A program made the position numbers and the translations under genes. Under the pieces are notes generated by a model that had not been told where the DNA came from, searched no databases, and saw only the letters and a list, made by a program, of their open reading frames with translations. 64,000 nucleotides of DNA from assembly GCA_029256725.1 (NCBI GenBank), contig JAQSXJ010000070.1:1-64000 (forward strand). The letters are read 5' to 3'. This stretch comes from Anaerocolumna sp. GTDB lineage: Bacteria > Bacillota > Clostridia > Lachnospirales > Lachnospiraceae. The number at the start of each line of letters is the position of its first letter. Within the stretch, counting starts at the first letter, position 1. Shown here one piece after another: positions 53,991 through 63,846 of the stretch.

Positions 53991-56792
53991 TTATTTTTTG
54001 CCCTTTTGAATTTCTACCACAACAACTGGAAGAAATGATAAAACCAGGACCAGGGACCATTGTGCCGGGGTCAAAGGTACAACCTTAAAAATATCAGCCA
54101 GAGGTTTTACTGAAATGACAATCACCTGCAGGAAAGCACAGATAAAGAAGGAGAGTAACAGTTTCATATTGGTAAAAAGCCCTATTTTCGTGATGGAATG
54201 CTCACTTCTCATGTTAAAGGAATGGAACAGCTGTGACAGACTTAATACTGCAAATGCCATTGTTCTACCGATATAGGGAGTTGTCATTGCAGCTAATTCA
54301 ACGGTTTTGGTTCCTTTTACGACACCACCGGGCAGCTGGGCACTGTCAAAGAAACGAATACCAATAATAAAGGCAAGGAGTGCCAGAGAACCGATTAAAA
54401 TACCTTCCGTTATGATCTTAAAGGCCAGACCGTCTGAGAACATACCTTTATCTGGTGGTATTGGTTTCTTCTTCATAATATCCTTGTCTGTAGGCTCTAC
54501 TCCAAGTGATATTGCCGGCAGTGAATCTGTTACTAAGTTGACCCACAGCAGCTGTACTGCCACTAAAGGAGAAGGAAGACCAAAAAGGATTGCAGCAAAA
54601 ATAGTTAAGATCTCACCAACATTACAGGATAGGAGGAAATGAACGGATTTCTTAATATTATCATAAATTCCTCTGCCTTCCTTAACCGCAGAGACAATGG
54701 TAGCAAAGTTATCATCGGTCAGAATCATATCTGCTGCATTTTTTGCAACGTCTGTACCAGATATACCCATAGCACATCCTATATCAGCTGCTTTTAAGGC
54801 TGGAGCATCATTAACACCATCACCGGTCATGGCAACTACTTCACCTCTTGCCTGTAATGCTTTAACGATTCGAACCTTATGTTCCGGAGAAACCCTGGCA
54901 AAAACTCGGTAATCTCTGATCTTTTCGATTAATTCGTCTTGAGACAGTCTGGAAAGTTCTGCACCAGTCATGGCACCGGACTGAAAGGCAGAGGGAGAGG
55001 ATGAGAGATTTCCGGTAAATTCTGCGGCTTTTAATTTGGGAAGAGGAGCTTCTTTTGATAAAATACCCAGATCTTTTGCAATAGCACAGGCAGTACTTAC
55101 ATGATCACCGGTTATCATAACAGGAGTTATTCCGGCCAGCTGGCAGGTGTAAACAGCATCTCGCACTTCCGGTCTTGGGGGATCTATCATACCGATAAGC
55201 CCAGCAAAGGTAAGTCCCTGTTCTAAGTTCTGTGACTTGTTTTTCCCGGAAATACTATATGTTTTAAGTCTTTCAGGCAAGGAACTGCCGGCGGGATAAT
55301 CCTTGTAGGCTACAGCAATTACACGTAAAGCTTTTCCGGTCATACTTTCGTTAAGGCGTATCAACTGATCCTTTAATACCTGTGTTAAGGGAAGCTCTTT
55401 GCCCTTATCCACATTGCTGCACTCTGACAGCAGGATATCAAAGGCACCTTTGGTAATCTGTCTGTAACCACCATCAGGCATTTTATGTACTGTTGTCATC
55501 TGCTTTCTGACAGAGTCAAAGGGAATCTCAAATACTCGTGGATGTGTGAGATCTAACTGGGCTTTAACGAGACCTGTTTGATGGGCAGCCATTACGAGAG
55601 CATTTTCGGTAGGTTCACCTGTCACAGATACGGACTGGTGCTTTCCCTTTCCGGTTATCTGTAATATGGTGTCATTGCAGAGACTTGCTAAGGTAAGCAG
55701 CTGCTTTCCGCCCGGGCTGTCAGATGCTTCTTTTCCTTTGGAGGTACAGATTTCAGTTACTGTCATCTTATTCTGTGTCAGGGTGCCTGTTTTATCTGAG
55801 CAGATAACAGTCGCACTACCCAAAGTCTCTACCGCAGGAAGCTTTCTGATAACGGCATTCTTCCTTGCCATCCGCTGAACACCAAGGGATAGCATTATAG
55901 TTACAATTGCAGGCAGACCTTCCGGAATTGCAGCAACGGCAAGACTTACAGAGGTCATGAACATTTCAAATACCGGTCTGCTCTTTAAGATACCGATAAA
56001 GAAGATAATAATACAAATAACCAGGGCGGCAATACCCAGAGTCTTTCCGGTAGAAGCAAGTCTTTTCTGAAGAGGGGTCAGTGGAGTCTCATCCTCCATA
56101 ATAAGTTTTGCTATGTGTCCGACCTCTGTATGCATGCCTGTTGCCGTAACGACAGCAGTACCTCTGCCATAGGTAACAATACCCGTTGCTGCTACCATAT
56201 TAATACGCTCAGCCGGCAAAATGTCTTCTTTCAGAAGGATCTCTGCGTCTTTTTCAATCGGATGAGATTCTCCTGTCAGGGATGCTTCATCAATTTTAAG
56301 ATTCACTGAGGTTAACAACCTTGCATCTGCCGGAACGAAATGACCAGTTTCAAGATATATAAGATCACCGGGAACCAGTTCCTTGGCATCCACACTTTCA
56401 AGAAGGTCATCTCGCATAACAAGTGCTGTAGGTGCGGACATTTTTTGGAGAGCTTCCAGAGATTTTTCTGCTTTGCTTTCCTGTAAGACCCCCAGTATGG
56501 CATTTAAGGTAATAATAAAAATGATGATTGCCGGCTCTACAAAATCCAGTTCACCATGCAGCAAGGATACAAAAAAAGAAATCAGCGCGGCAAAAATCAA
56601 GGTTAAAATCATAAAATCCTTGAACTGGCTGATAAAGCGTAAGAACAAAGGTTTTTTCTTCTTTGCTTCGAGGAGGTTAAGGCCATATTTCTTTTGCCTT
56701 TTCAAAGCTTCTTTTTTTGTCAGTCCTGAAAGTCCAGAGTCCAATTCCCGCAGGACCGCTTCTTTTGTAATACTGTGCCAATTGGTTGTCAT
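53991..56792 (-). CDS. Cation-transporting P-type ATPase (P2A/PMCA-like, probable Ca2+)
   Basis: A 933-residue P2-type ATPase with cation-ATPase N and C domains and ten helices. Motifs: ASLTGESHPIEK, phosphorylation site CSDKTGTLTQNKMTV, MITGDHVSTACAIA and MTGDGVNDAPALKAADIG. The M4 segment VAAIPEGLPAIVTI (PEGL) and the M6 region WVNLVTDSLPAISLG resemble bacterial Ca2+ pumps such as LMCA1, so calcium export is likeliest; Mn2+ or Na+ cannot be excluded. The start at 56792 follows AGGTG. The 339-base leader (56793-57131) has no clear manganese riboswitch or other element. Confidence 0.88.
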   Translation of the reverse strand: MTTNWHSITKEAVLRELDSGLSGLTKKEALKRQKKYGLNLLEAKKKKPLFLRFISQFKDFMILTLIFAALISFFVSLLHGELDFVEPAIIIFIITLNAILGVLQESKAEKSLEALQKMSAPTALVMRDDLLESVDAKELVPGDLIYLETGHFVPADARLLTSVNLKIDEASLTGESHPIEKDAEILLKEDILPAERINMVAATGIVTYGRGTAVVTATGMHTEVGHIAKLIMEDETPLTPLQKRLASTGKTLGIAALVICIIIFFIGILKSRPVFEMFMTSVSLAVAAIPEGLPAIVTIMLSLGVQRMARKNAVIRKLPAVETLGSATVICSDKTGTLTQNKMTVTEICTSKGKEASDSPGGKQLLTLASLCNDTILQITGKGKHQSVSVTGEPTENALVMAAHQTGLVKAQLDLTHPRVFEIPFDSVRKQMTTVHKMPDGGYRQITKGAFDILLSECSNVDKGKELPLTQVLKDQLIRLNESMTGKALRVIAVAYKDYPAGSSLPERLKTYSISGKNKSQNLEQGLTFAGLIGMIDPPRPEVRDAVYTCQLAGITPVMITGDHVSTACAIAKDLGILSKEAPLPKLKAAEFTGNLSSSPSAFQSGAMTGAELSRLSQDELIEKIRDYRVFARVSPEHKVRIVKALQARGEVVAMTGDGVNDAPALKAADIGCAMGISGTDVAKNAADMILTDDNFATIVSAVKEGRGIYDNIKKSVHFLLSCNVGEILTIFAAILFGLPSPLVAVQLLWVNLVTDSLPAISLGVEPTDKDIMKKKPIPPDKGMFSDGLAFKIITEGILIGSLALLAFIIGIRFFDSAQLPGGVVKGTKTVELAAMTTPYIGRTMAFAVLSLSQLFHSFNMRSEHSITKIGLFTNMKLLLSFFICAFLQVIVISVKPLADIFKVVPLTPAQWSLVLVLSFLPVVVVEIQKGKK

Positions 56793-57131
56793 TTAAAACA
56801 CCTATTGCATATCCCGAATCATGGACATGGGGATTTTGCTCCTTTCTCAATAACTTTTATAAGCTGAAATTCATGCAGAGAAATTAAAAGATGGAATACA
56901 GCTTATTTATACTCTGTGTCAAATTAATTATATGATAAGCTTCTTACTTTTATTTCTATGGAAAAAACTGTTTGTGATAACATGAGTTTATAGTGCTGAA
57001 TAAAAGATATTAAGAGAAGAATACCACTAACCCTCTCTTATCAGAGAGGAATTATAAAAGAGGGATAGGGTATAGGTTAAGGTGTAAGATACATTATTAA
57101 TCTAATGTAATCGAGGAAAGAAAAATGTTAT

Positions 57132-57689
57132 TTAGAATGGCAGATTCCAATCAATCTCATAAGGATTATCAGAAAGTGCAGTTAATTTGGCGTAAGCAGT
57201 TTCAAATTCTTTGGTATTGCCTGCAACATCACTTTCTAACTTTGTTCCTTCTATATAGCCTTGGCAGAACTCTTCCCAGGAATGATATTTTTCCTGTAAT
57301 AGCAGGGCAAAAGGTGTTGTAAGTTTTACATATTCATCTTTGGTTATGTAATTGCAAAGAAACATTCTTCCGCAAATATTAATTCCGCAGGTATAATCAA
57401 AAGCTAGTTTGATTTCATCCTTTTCATTCTTTATCTCAGCATTTAGTATAAAATTTATAATGGAGACACCATCATATTGTGTTGTAATACACCAATCATT
57501 GTTTAGAACTTTTTTTAACATCTTGATATTTCTGGAATTCTTTTCGTAACCGCCTATGTATTTCCAGCTTCCGCCGCAATACTCTGACCAGATGGCACAG
57601 GCAGTAGCCAGCCACCGCTCTGAGTTAGTTTGCGGAAGTGAATCCTCCGCATTATACTTTTTATTTCTCAAAAAACTAAATAGCCCCAT
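57132..57689 (-). CDS. DUF1266-like protein
   Basis: A 185-residue soluble protein. The second half, FDYTCGINICGRMFLCNYITKDEYVKLTTPFALLLQEKYHSWEEFCQGYIEG, follows the DUF1266 pattern (a surveyed helix, then SWEEF..Y..G). The start has AAAAGGAG upstream. No function is established for the family. A good promoter lies directly upstream, so it is a single gene. Confidence 0.65.
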   Translation of the reverse strand: MGLFSFLRNKKYNAEDSLPQTNSERWLATACAIWSEYCGGSWKYIGGYEKNSRNIKMLKKVLNNDWCITTQYDGVSIINFILNAEIKNEKDEIKLAFDYTCGINICGRMFLCNYITKDEYVKLTTPFALLLQEKYHSWEEFCQGYIEGTKLESDVAGNTKEFETAYAKLTALSDNPYEIDWNLPF

Positions 57690-57731
57690 TTCATTTTACT
57701 CCTTTTTACCAATCATTAATTATCAAGACAA

Positions 57732-57760
57732 ATATAAGATTTTTTGTATTATTTTGTCAA
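57732..57760 (-). promoter_or_regulatory. Promoter of the DUF1266-like gene
   Basis: Read on the minus strand, TTGACA (57760-57755) and TTATAT (57737-57732) are 17 bases apart, about 45 bases before the start. The remaining 250 bases up to the exporter genes show no further feature that I can support. Confidence 0.65.
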
Positions 57761-58009
57761 TGAGATAACGGTACTAGATTATGACTATATCATTGAGCTT
57801 ATATTTCAGGTAGGAGGGGAGTAGTTATACTTTGAGCATTGAAATTCTGTTATTCATTAATTAGATTAGCCAGACTTATAAGTAAATGTATTTCATGCTT
57901 TTATTAAAAGCAATCATTAGTTGGCAGAATATTAGAACTACGATAAGGTGGTTTATGCATACTATGCTATATATGCCAACTTAGTGAGAACAAAGAAACG
58001 AGGTAGTAT

Positions 58010-59770
58010 ATGGGAAATATCAAACATTTTTTCAGACCGTACAAAAAGCTTCTCATAATAGGACCTGCTTTTAAATTAATGGAAGCAATCTTGGAGCTGC
58101 TTCTTCCTTTTTTTATGTCCAAGGTTATTGATGTGGGTCTCAAAAACGGAGATAAAGCTTATGTATGGAAAATGGGCATGATCATGCTCATAACGGCAAT
58201 AGTCGGAGTAGTCTGTGCTCTTATCTGTCAATACAGTGCGTCGTTAGTATCCCAGGGTATGGGTACTGATATAAGAAATGCATTATTTAAGCATATGGAA
58301 ACACTCTCAGGAAAGGAACAGGACAAATTCGGAACCTCTTCTTTGGTAAACCGTATAACCAATGATGTAAATCAGATTCAGCTGGCAGTGGCAATGTTTA
58401 TTAGATTGGTAATTCGTGCACCATTTTTGTGCATTGGCGGACTTATTATGTCGTTTGTATTAGATGTCAGCCTGTCGCTTATCTTACTTATTGTAATACC
58501 GGTGTTCATACTGATTCTGTATTATACCATGAAAAAATCTATACCTTTATACGGAAATGTTCAAAAAAAATTGGATGAGATATCTTTAAAATTAAGAGAG
58601 AATTTAAGCGGTGTCAGGGTTATCAGAGCCTTTGCCAGAAAGGACAGGGAGAAAGAGCGCTTTGACAGGATTAACAATGAATATGCCGTAAATGCCATTA
58701 AAGTGGGGAAAATCTCTGCCATGTTGAATCCTCTGACAAGTGTTGTACTTAATTTTGCCATTGTAGCTATTATATGGGCAGGAGCTGTCAGGGTTAATAA
58801 TGGGCTTATGGAAACCGGTGAGGTTATTGCAATTGTCGGTTATGTAACTCAGATATTAGCTGCAATGATAGTTATTTCCAATCTGGTAGTAATCTTTACA
58901 AAAGCCTCTGCTAGTGCCGGAAGAATAAATGAGGTACTGGGAACACAGACCAGTATTACAAATCCTGAAAAGAGCGAAGAACTGGTAGTTGATGTAAGTA
59001 TACCAGCAGTTGAATTTAATTCCGTATTTTTTGCATATAAAGGGAATTCGGATAATATAAAAGATACAAGCAGTTATGCTCTTACAGATATATCCTTTCG
59101 TATTATGAAAGGGGAATCCTTTGGCGTCATCGGAGGTACTGGTTCCGGTAAAACTTCAGTAATCAATCTTATACCGAGATTCTATGATAACCAGAAGGGC
59201 AGTGTAAAAGTCTTCGGCAAAGAAGTAAAGACCTATAGTCTTGCCAAATTAAGAAACATTATCGGTCTGGTTCCGCAAAAATCTGTATTGATAACAGGAA
59301 CTATAGCGGATAACCTTCGTTGGGGTAAGGAGAATGCTCCTTATGAGGAGCTTAAGAAGGCAGCAGCAATTGCCCAGGCAGAAGAATTTATAAACAAGCT
59401 TCCCAAGGGCTATGATACGCCCATCAGACGAGGCGGAGTAAATGTCTCAGGCGGACAGAGACAGAGGCTTGCAATAGCCAGAGCTTTAGTAAAGAAACCG
59501 GAAATATTAATATTAGATGATAGTTTCAGTGCATTGGATTATGCGACTGATGCAGCCCTTCGAAAAGCATTGAAGGAAAAAGCCAAAGATACCACTGTAA
59601 TCATCATATCTCAACGTGCAAGTACTCTTAGAAATTGTGATTCTATACTAGTCCTCAATGAAGGCGAAACAGTGGGACTGGGAACCCATGATGAACTATT
59701 AAGAACCTGCGAAGTGTATCAGGAAATCTGCCGGTCTCAGGGAGTGGCAGGGGTTCACGAACCGGCATAG
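58010..59770 (+). CDS. Heterodimeric ABC exporter, subunit with degenerate nucleotide site
   Basis: A 586-residue fusion of six membrane helices and an ATPase domain. Walker A GGTGSGKTS and signature VSGGQRQRLAIA are good, but Walker B is ILILDDSFSALD (Asp replaces the catalytic Glu) and the switch position is IIISQRAST (Gln replaces His). These are the usual changes in the non-hydrolysing half of heterodimeric exporters such as BmrCD or TM287/288. The intact partner follows. It is likely a multidrug or lipid exporter. Confidence 0.9.
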   Translation: MGNIKHFFRPYKKLLIIGPAFKLMEAILELLLPFFMSKVIDVGLKNGDKAYVWKMGMIMLITAIVGVVCALICQYSASLVSQGMGTDIRNALFKHMETLSGKEQDKFGTSSLVNRITNDVNQIQLAVAMFIRLVIRAPFLCIGGLIMSFVLDVSLSLILLIVIPVFILILYYTMKKSIPLYGNVQKKLDEISLKLRENLSGVRVIRAFARKDREKERFDRINNEYAVNAIKVGKISAMLNPLTSVVLNFAIVAIIWAGAVRVNNGLMETGEVIAIVGYVTQILAAMIVISNLVVIFTKASASAGRINEVLGTQTSITNPEKSEELVVDVSIPAVEFNSVFFAYKGNSDNIKDTSSYALTDISFRIMKGESFGVIGGTGSGKTSVINLIPRFYDNQKGSVKVFGKEVKTYSLAKLRNIIGLVPQKSVLITGTIADNLRWGKENAPYEELKKAAAIAQAEEFINKLPKGYDTPIRRGGVNVSGGQRQRLAIARALVKKPEILILDDSFSALDYATDAALRKALKEKAKDTTVIIISQRASTLRNCDSILVLNEGETVGLGTHDELLRTCEVYQEICRSQGVAGVHEPA

Positions 59771-59981
59771 AGGCGAAGTATGTATGTTAGCCCTCATTGG
59801 GGTATATATAGGGAATTGCGAGTTACTAAAAACATAATTCTACCTAAATTTGTGGCAGTACCACAAATCAATTTCCGTTTGATATGAGCGCGCCAAGGCG
59901 TGAATGGTGGTTGTGAAATAAAAAAGATTTCACATGCAGCTTTGTGTTTACAGTCCAAAGTTTGCAGGCTGTGAGAAAGGC

Positions 59982-61727
59982 ATGGTTATAAATTTGAAGA
60001 AAACAACAATAAAAAGATTATGGAGCTATATTGGTAAAAGCAAGAAGCTTCTGGTAGTTGCATTTCTTTTCTCATTACTTGGCAATACCATGGCGGTATT
60101 TACACCACTGTTGATGGGAAAGGCAATTGATAATATTATTGGAGCCGGAAACGTTAATTTCAACGGCCTGCGAAATATACTGCTGGCTCTGGTGATTTTA
60201 TATGTTATAAGCAGCTTTTTCCAATGGCTGATGTCAGTTATCAGTAATATAGCAGCAAATAATACAGTAAGGGAATTACGAAAAGATGCTTTCTATAAGC
60301 TTAACAGAGTACCTGTCAACTATTACGACAGACATTCTCATGGAGACGTAATCAGCAGGCTTACCAATGACATTGACGCCATCACGGATGGTTTATTTCA
60401 GGGAATAACACAGATTATGACTTCTGTGGTAATAATCATCGGAAGTTTTATCTTTATGATGATCATAAGTCCTATAATTACGTTAGCAGTTATAATAGTA
60501 ACACCTATATGCTTCTTTATAGCCTCTTTTATTGCAAAGCATTCCAGGCAGATGTTTGCCAAGCAGTCAAGACTGACAGGGGAAATTAACGGATATGCAG
60601 AAGAAATCATAGAGAATCAGAAACTGGTTATGGCATTTGGATATGAAGACAAAACCCTGGAGAACTTTGGTGCCATGAACAGCAGTCTTTATGAAGCTGG
60701 ACAGAAGGCGCAATGGTATTCCTCCTTAACCAATCCTACAACAAGACTTGTAAACAACATTGCTTATGTAATGGTAACGGTGATGGGTGGACTCTTAAGT
60801 CTGGCAGGGAGCTTGTCTGTGGGTAATATAGCAAGTTTTTTAACTTACTCCAACCAGTTTGCTAAGCCTATTAATGAAATTACTGCTGTGGCATCACAGA
60901 TACAGGCAGCCTTTGCCTCCGCTGACAGAATCTTTGCTCTTATGGATGAGGAAGAAGAGGTTACGGCAGAAGAACCGGTTGTGGAATTAAAGAATTGCCA
61001 GGGAAATGTTGAATTCACCAATGTGTATTTCTCATATAAGAAAGAAGTTCCCTTAATTCAGAATTTTAATCTCAAAGTAGAAAAGGGCAGTATGGTTGCA
61101 ATTGTTGGACCTACAGGTTCTGGTAAGACCACACTGGTTAATCTGCTAATGCGCTTTTATGAATTAAACAGCGGTAAGATCTTTATTGATGGGAAAGACA
61201 TCAGTCATATAGAAAAGGATAATCTCCGAAAATCCATTGGTATGGTACTACAGGAAAGTTGGCTTACCAGTGGCACCATAGCAGAAAATATAGCTTATGG
61301 TCGTACAGATGTAACAAAGGAGGAAATAGTAAACGCAGCGAAAGCAGTGAAGGCACATGGATTTATAATGAGATTGCCTGAAGGTTATGATACGGTAATA
61401 GAAGAAGATGGAAGAAACCTTTCTCAGGGACAGAAACAGCTGGTTACCATTGCCAGAGTTCTTATTATAGATCCTCCTATGCTGATTCTAGACGAAGCAA
61501 CCAGTAGTATTGACACAAGAACAGAGATTAAGATTCAGGAAGCTTTCTTAAAGATGATGGAGGGAAGAACAAGCTTTGTAATTGCACATCGTTTATCCAC
61601 TATAAAAGAAGCAGATACCATACTTGTACTGAATAACGGTAACATTGTAGAACAGGGAAATCATAAAGAACTCCTTGAAGAAAAAGGATTCTACTATAAT
61701 CTGTACCAATCCCAGTTCTCGTCTTAA
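59982..61727 (+). CDS. Heterodimeric ABC exporter, subunit with canonical nucleotide site
   Basis: About 581 residues: six membrane helices, then an ATPase domain with Walker A GPTGSGKTT, Walker B MLILDEATSSID (catalytic Glu present) and switch VIAHRLST. Its own signature is LSQGQKQL (G-to-Q change), which pairs with the partner's degenerate Walker site, as expected. ATG 59982 (GAGAAAGG upstream) is preferred to 59934. The 211-base gap to the first subunit contains a small palindrome (TTTGTGG ... CCACAAA, about 59847-59867). Confidence 0.9.
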   Translation: MVINLKKTTIKRLWSYIGKSKKLLVVAFLFSLLGNTMAVFTPLLMGKAIDNIIGAGNVNFNGLRNILLALVILYVISSFFQWLMSVISNIAANNTVRELRKDAFYKLNRVPVNYYDRHSHGDVISRLTNDIDAITDGLFQGITQIMTSVVIIIGSFIFMMIISPIITLAVIIVTPICFFIASFIAKHSRQMFAKQSRLTGEINGYAEEIIENQKLVMAFGYEDKTLENFGAMNSSLYEAGQKAQWYSSLTNPTTRLVNNIAYVMVTVMGGLLSLAGSLSVGNIASFLTYSNQFAKPINEITAVASQIQAAFASADRIFALMDEEEEVTAEEPVVELKNCQGNVEFTNVYFSYKKEVPLIQNFNLKVEKGSMVAIVGPTGSGKTTLVNLLMRFYELNSGKIFIDGKDISHIEKDNLRKSIGMVLQESWLTSGTIAENIAYGRTDVTKEEIVNAAKAVKAHGFIMRLPEGYDTVIEEDGRNLSQGQKQLVTIARVLIIDPPMLILDEATSSIDTRTEIKIQEAFLKMMEGRTSFVIAHRLSTIKEADTILVLNNGNIVEQGNHKELLEEKGFYYNLYQSQFSS

Positions 61728-61908
61728 TAGATTTGAAACAGTTTTGCCATATGATTAACACAAAGTTTGCTTATGTTAGCAGTACCCGCATTGTGCCAAT
61801 TTATGGCAGTCAATACAAGAAAGGAGTTATAAACGCTTAAATTTATGCTAATCTTTCGCATCTATTAATATTGATGCGTATGAGACATATGGAGGAATGA
61901 GGTAATTA

Positions 61909-63486
61909 ATGACATATTCATTGAAAACAATACGAAAGATTGTTATCTTAAGCATTGCATCACTTTTAATAGGTCTTTTTACAAACGGAGTACGGGCAGA
62001 AGCAAAAGTAGATTATCCGTACTATATAAAGGTCAATAAACAACAAAACGTTGTTACAGTATACGAAAAAGATGAAAATGGAAAATATACGGTTCCGGTA
62101 AGAGCAATGGTATGCTCGGTAGGAGCTGATACTCCTATAGGTGTCTTTAAGACTCCGATTAAGTACAGATGGAAACTTCTTATGGGAGATGTTTGGGGGC
62201 AATATTCAACAAGAATTGTAAGAGGTATTTTATTTCATTCAGTTTGGTATTATAAAATGGATGCATCTACACTTTCTGCAACTCAGTATAACAAACTTGG
62301 CACTACAGCATCACATGGCTGTGTACGCTTAACTGTAGAAGATGCTAAATGGATCTATGACAACTGTTCTATAGGCACTACCGTTGAGATATATAATGCA
62401 AAGGATCCAGGACCTTTAGGTAAACCGGTTGCTGCAAAACTTCCGGTAGGTACAGGCTGGGATCCTACAGATCCGAATGTTAATAACCCCTATAACAAGA
62501 AAGGTCCTGTTATTACAGGCGTTAAGAGTAAATCGGTAGAATGGGGATCAAAGGTAGATCTATACGAAGGCATCAAAGCTGTTTCTACTACAGGGACAGA
62601 TATCACAAAGGATATTAAGGCTGTGGGAAAGATTGACACCTATACAGCCGGAAAGTATAAAGTCAGCTATACTATAAAAGATCTGCTAGGAAAAGAAACT
62701 ACAAAAACCGCAACCATTACAGTAAAACAGAGTAAAGAATCCCCTGTAATCAAAGGGGTTGCCGACAAAATTGAAAGTAAAGATACGGTTATAAACAAAG
62801 CGTATGCTCTGAAAGGAGTATCTGCATACCTATCAGTTAAAAAGTTGCCGGCTAAAGATATAAAAGTATCAATTACCAAAGCAGACGATGGTTCCTATAA
62901 ACTGGCTTATAGTGTAAAGGCAGAAAACAAAAAAACAACCAAAGCTGTTGCTACTGTTTATGTAGATAACGAAGCTCCGGTATTAACAGGTGTTACTCAT
63001 CGGACAATTACAAAAGAACAGCTTTTAGCGGGTGATAAAGAGATTCTTAAGCTGGCAAAAGAAGGTGTCTCAGTAGCCGATAATTATACAACTCTAACAA
63101 ACAAGGATATTAAGATTGCAGTTGAGCCTGTTGAAGACTATGCATACTTAGTACACTATGAAGTGTCCGATAAATATGGAAACATTACCAAAGAGACAGT
63201 ACAGTATACTTACTATAATAGTGTTCGTATAGAAGGTGCTGCTAATAGATATGATATACCTGCAGATGCTTCCATGGATGATATCTATTTACTATCAAAT
63301 GTAAAAGCTTACAGGGAAGACGGAACCGAGTGTACAGACCAGTTAATGGTAGGCATTACCTATATCGATGATAAGACATATGAAATAACTTATAGTATGG
63401 ATTTGCCGGATGGCAAAGAGATTTCTGTTACCTGTTATTTTTATTTAACTGGTACTGTAGTTGCAGATAGTACGACAACTAACTAA
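61909..63486 (+). CDS. Secreted L,D-transpeptidase (YkuD) with Ig-like repeats
   Basis: A signal peptide (IVILSIASLLIGLFTNGVRA) is followed by a YkuD catalytic domain (about residues 35-165) with the active-site motif SHGCVRLTVEDAKWIYD, which makes 3-3 peptidoglycan cross-links or attaches proteins. Then come about four bacterial Ig-like repeats with recurrent KITKDIKAVGKIDTYTAGKYKVSYT-type strands; the order is unusual because the catalytic domain is first. It has 525 residues. ATG 61909 has GGAGG and GAGG upstream. No wall-anchoring signal is seen. Confidence 0.88.
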   Translation: MTYSLKTIRKIVILSIASLLIGLFTNGVRAEAKVDYPYYIKVNKQQNVVTVYEKDENGKYTVPVRAMVCSVGADTPIGVFKTPIKYRWKLLMGDVWGQYSTRIVRGILFHSVWYYKMDASTLSATQYNKLGTTASHGCVRLTVEDAKWIYDNCSIGTTVEIYNAKDPGPLGKPVAAKLPVGTGWDPTDPNVNNPYNKKGPVITGVKSKSVEWGSKVDLYEGIKAVSTTGTDITKDIKAVGKIDTYTAGKYKVSYTIKDLLGKETTKTATITVKQSKESPVIKGVADKIESKDTVINKAYALKGVSAYLSVKKLPAKDIKVSITKADDGSYKLAYSVKAENKKTTKAVATVYVDNEAPVLTGVTHRTITKEQLLAGDKEILKLAKEGVSVADNYTTLTNKDIKIAVEPVEDYAYLVHYEVSDKYGNITKETVQYTYYNSVRIEGAANRYDIPADASMDDIYLLSNVKAYREDGTECTDQLMVGITYIDDKTYEITYSMDLPDGKEISVTCYFYLTGTVVADSTTTN

Positions 63487-63497
63487 ATAATATAAAT

Positions 63498-63551
63498 ACA
63501 AAAAGCCTGAAGACGAATAGGATAGTTCTTTAAAGTCTTCAGGCTTTTTGT
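63498..63551. terminator. Bidirectional terminator
   Basis: ACAAAAAGCCTGAAGAC and GTCTTCAGGCTTTTTGT are perfectly complementary over 17 bp, with A-runs on one side and T-runs on the other, between convergent genes. Confidence 0.93.
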
Positions 63552-63553
63552 AT

Positions 63554-63829
63554 TTAACGGAAGTTTTTAGACATTTTTTTAATCATTTCAACTTTTTGTT
63601 TATCAGCAGGTGACATATCTTGTGTTAAGATATCAAGCATCAGGTCATTTTCTTCTTTGGTAAAAGTTAAATTCATTGCCTTAAGCTGTGTATTTGCTTT
63701 TACCAGCAGAGGAACAACCTTATCCTGGGATTTGCCCTCGGCTTCTTTGGAAAGATCAACTAGTACGGCCAGTTTTCTGGGATCAATATTTTTCATTGCT
63801 GGGTGATTCATCCAATTTAGATTATTCAT
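63554..63829 (-). CDS. Small conserved-looking cytoplasmic protein
   Basis: A 91-residue helical, charged protein (MNNLNWMNHPAMKNIDPRKL ... FTKEENDLMLDILTQDMSPADKQKVEMIKKMSKNFR), without signal or membrane segments. GGAGG lies about seven bases before the start. It starts 17 bases after the stop of a partial gene on the same strand, so they form an operon. No function is recognised. Confidence 0.7.
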   Translation of the reverse strand: MNNLNWMNHPAMKNIDPRKLAVLVDLSKEAEGKSQDKVVPLLVKANTQLKAMNLTFTKEENDLMLDILTQDMSPADKQKVEMIKKMSKNFR

Positions 63830-63846
63830 TTTATTCCTCCATTTAA

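Noticed and set aside
56793-57131. Possible manganese (yybP-ykoY) riboswitch before the P-type ATPase
   Set aside because: Such leaders are common before this gene class, but the conserved GGGGAGUAG-type core and paired loops could not be found on the minus strand.
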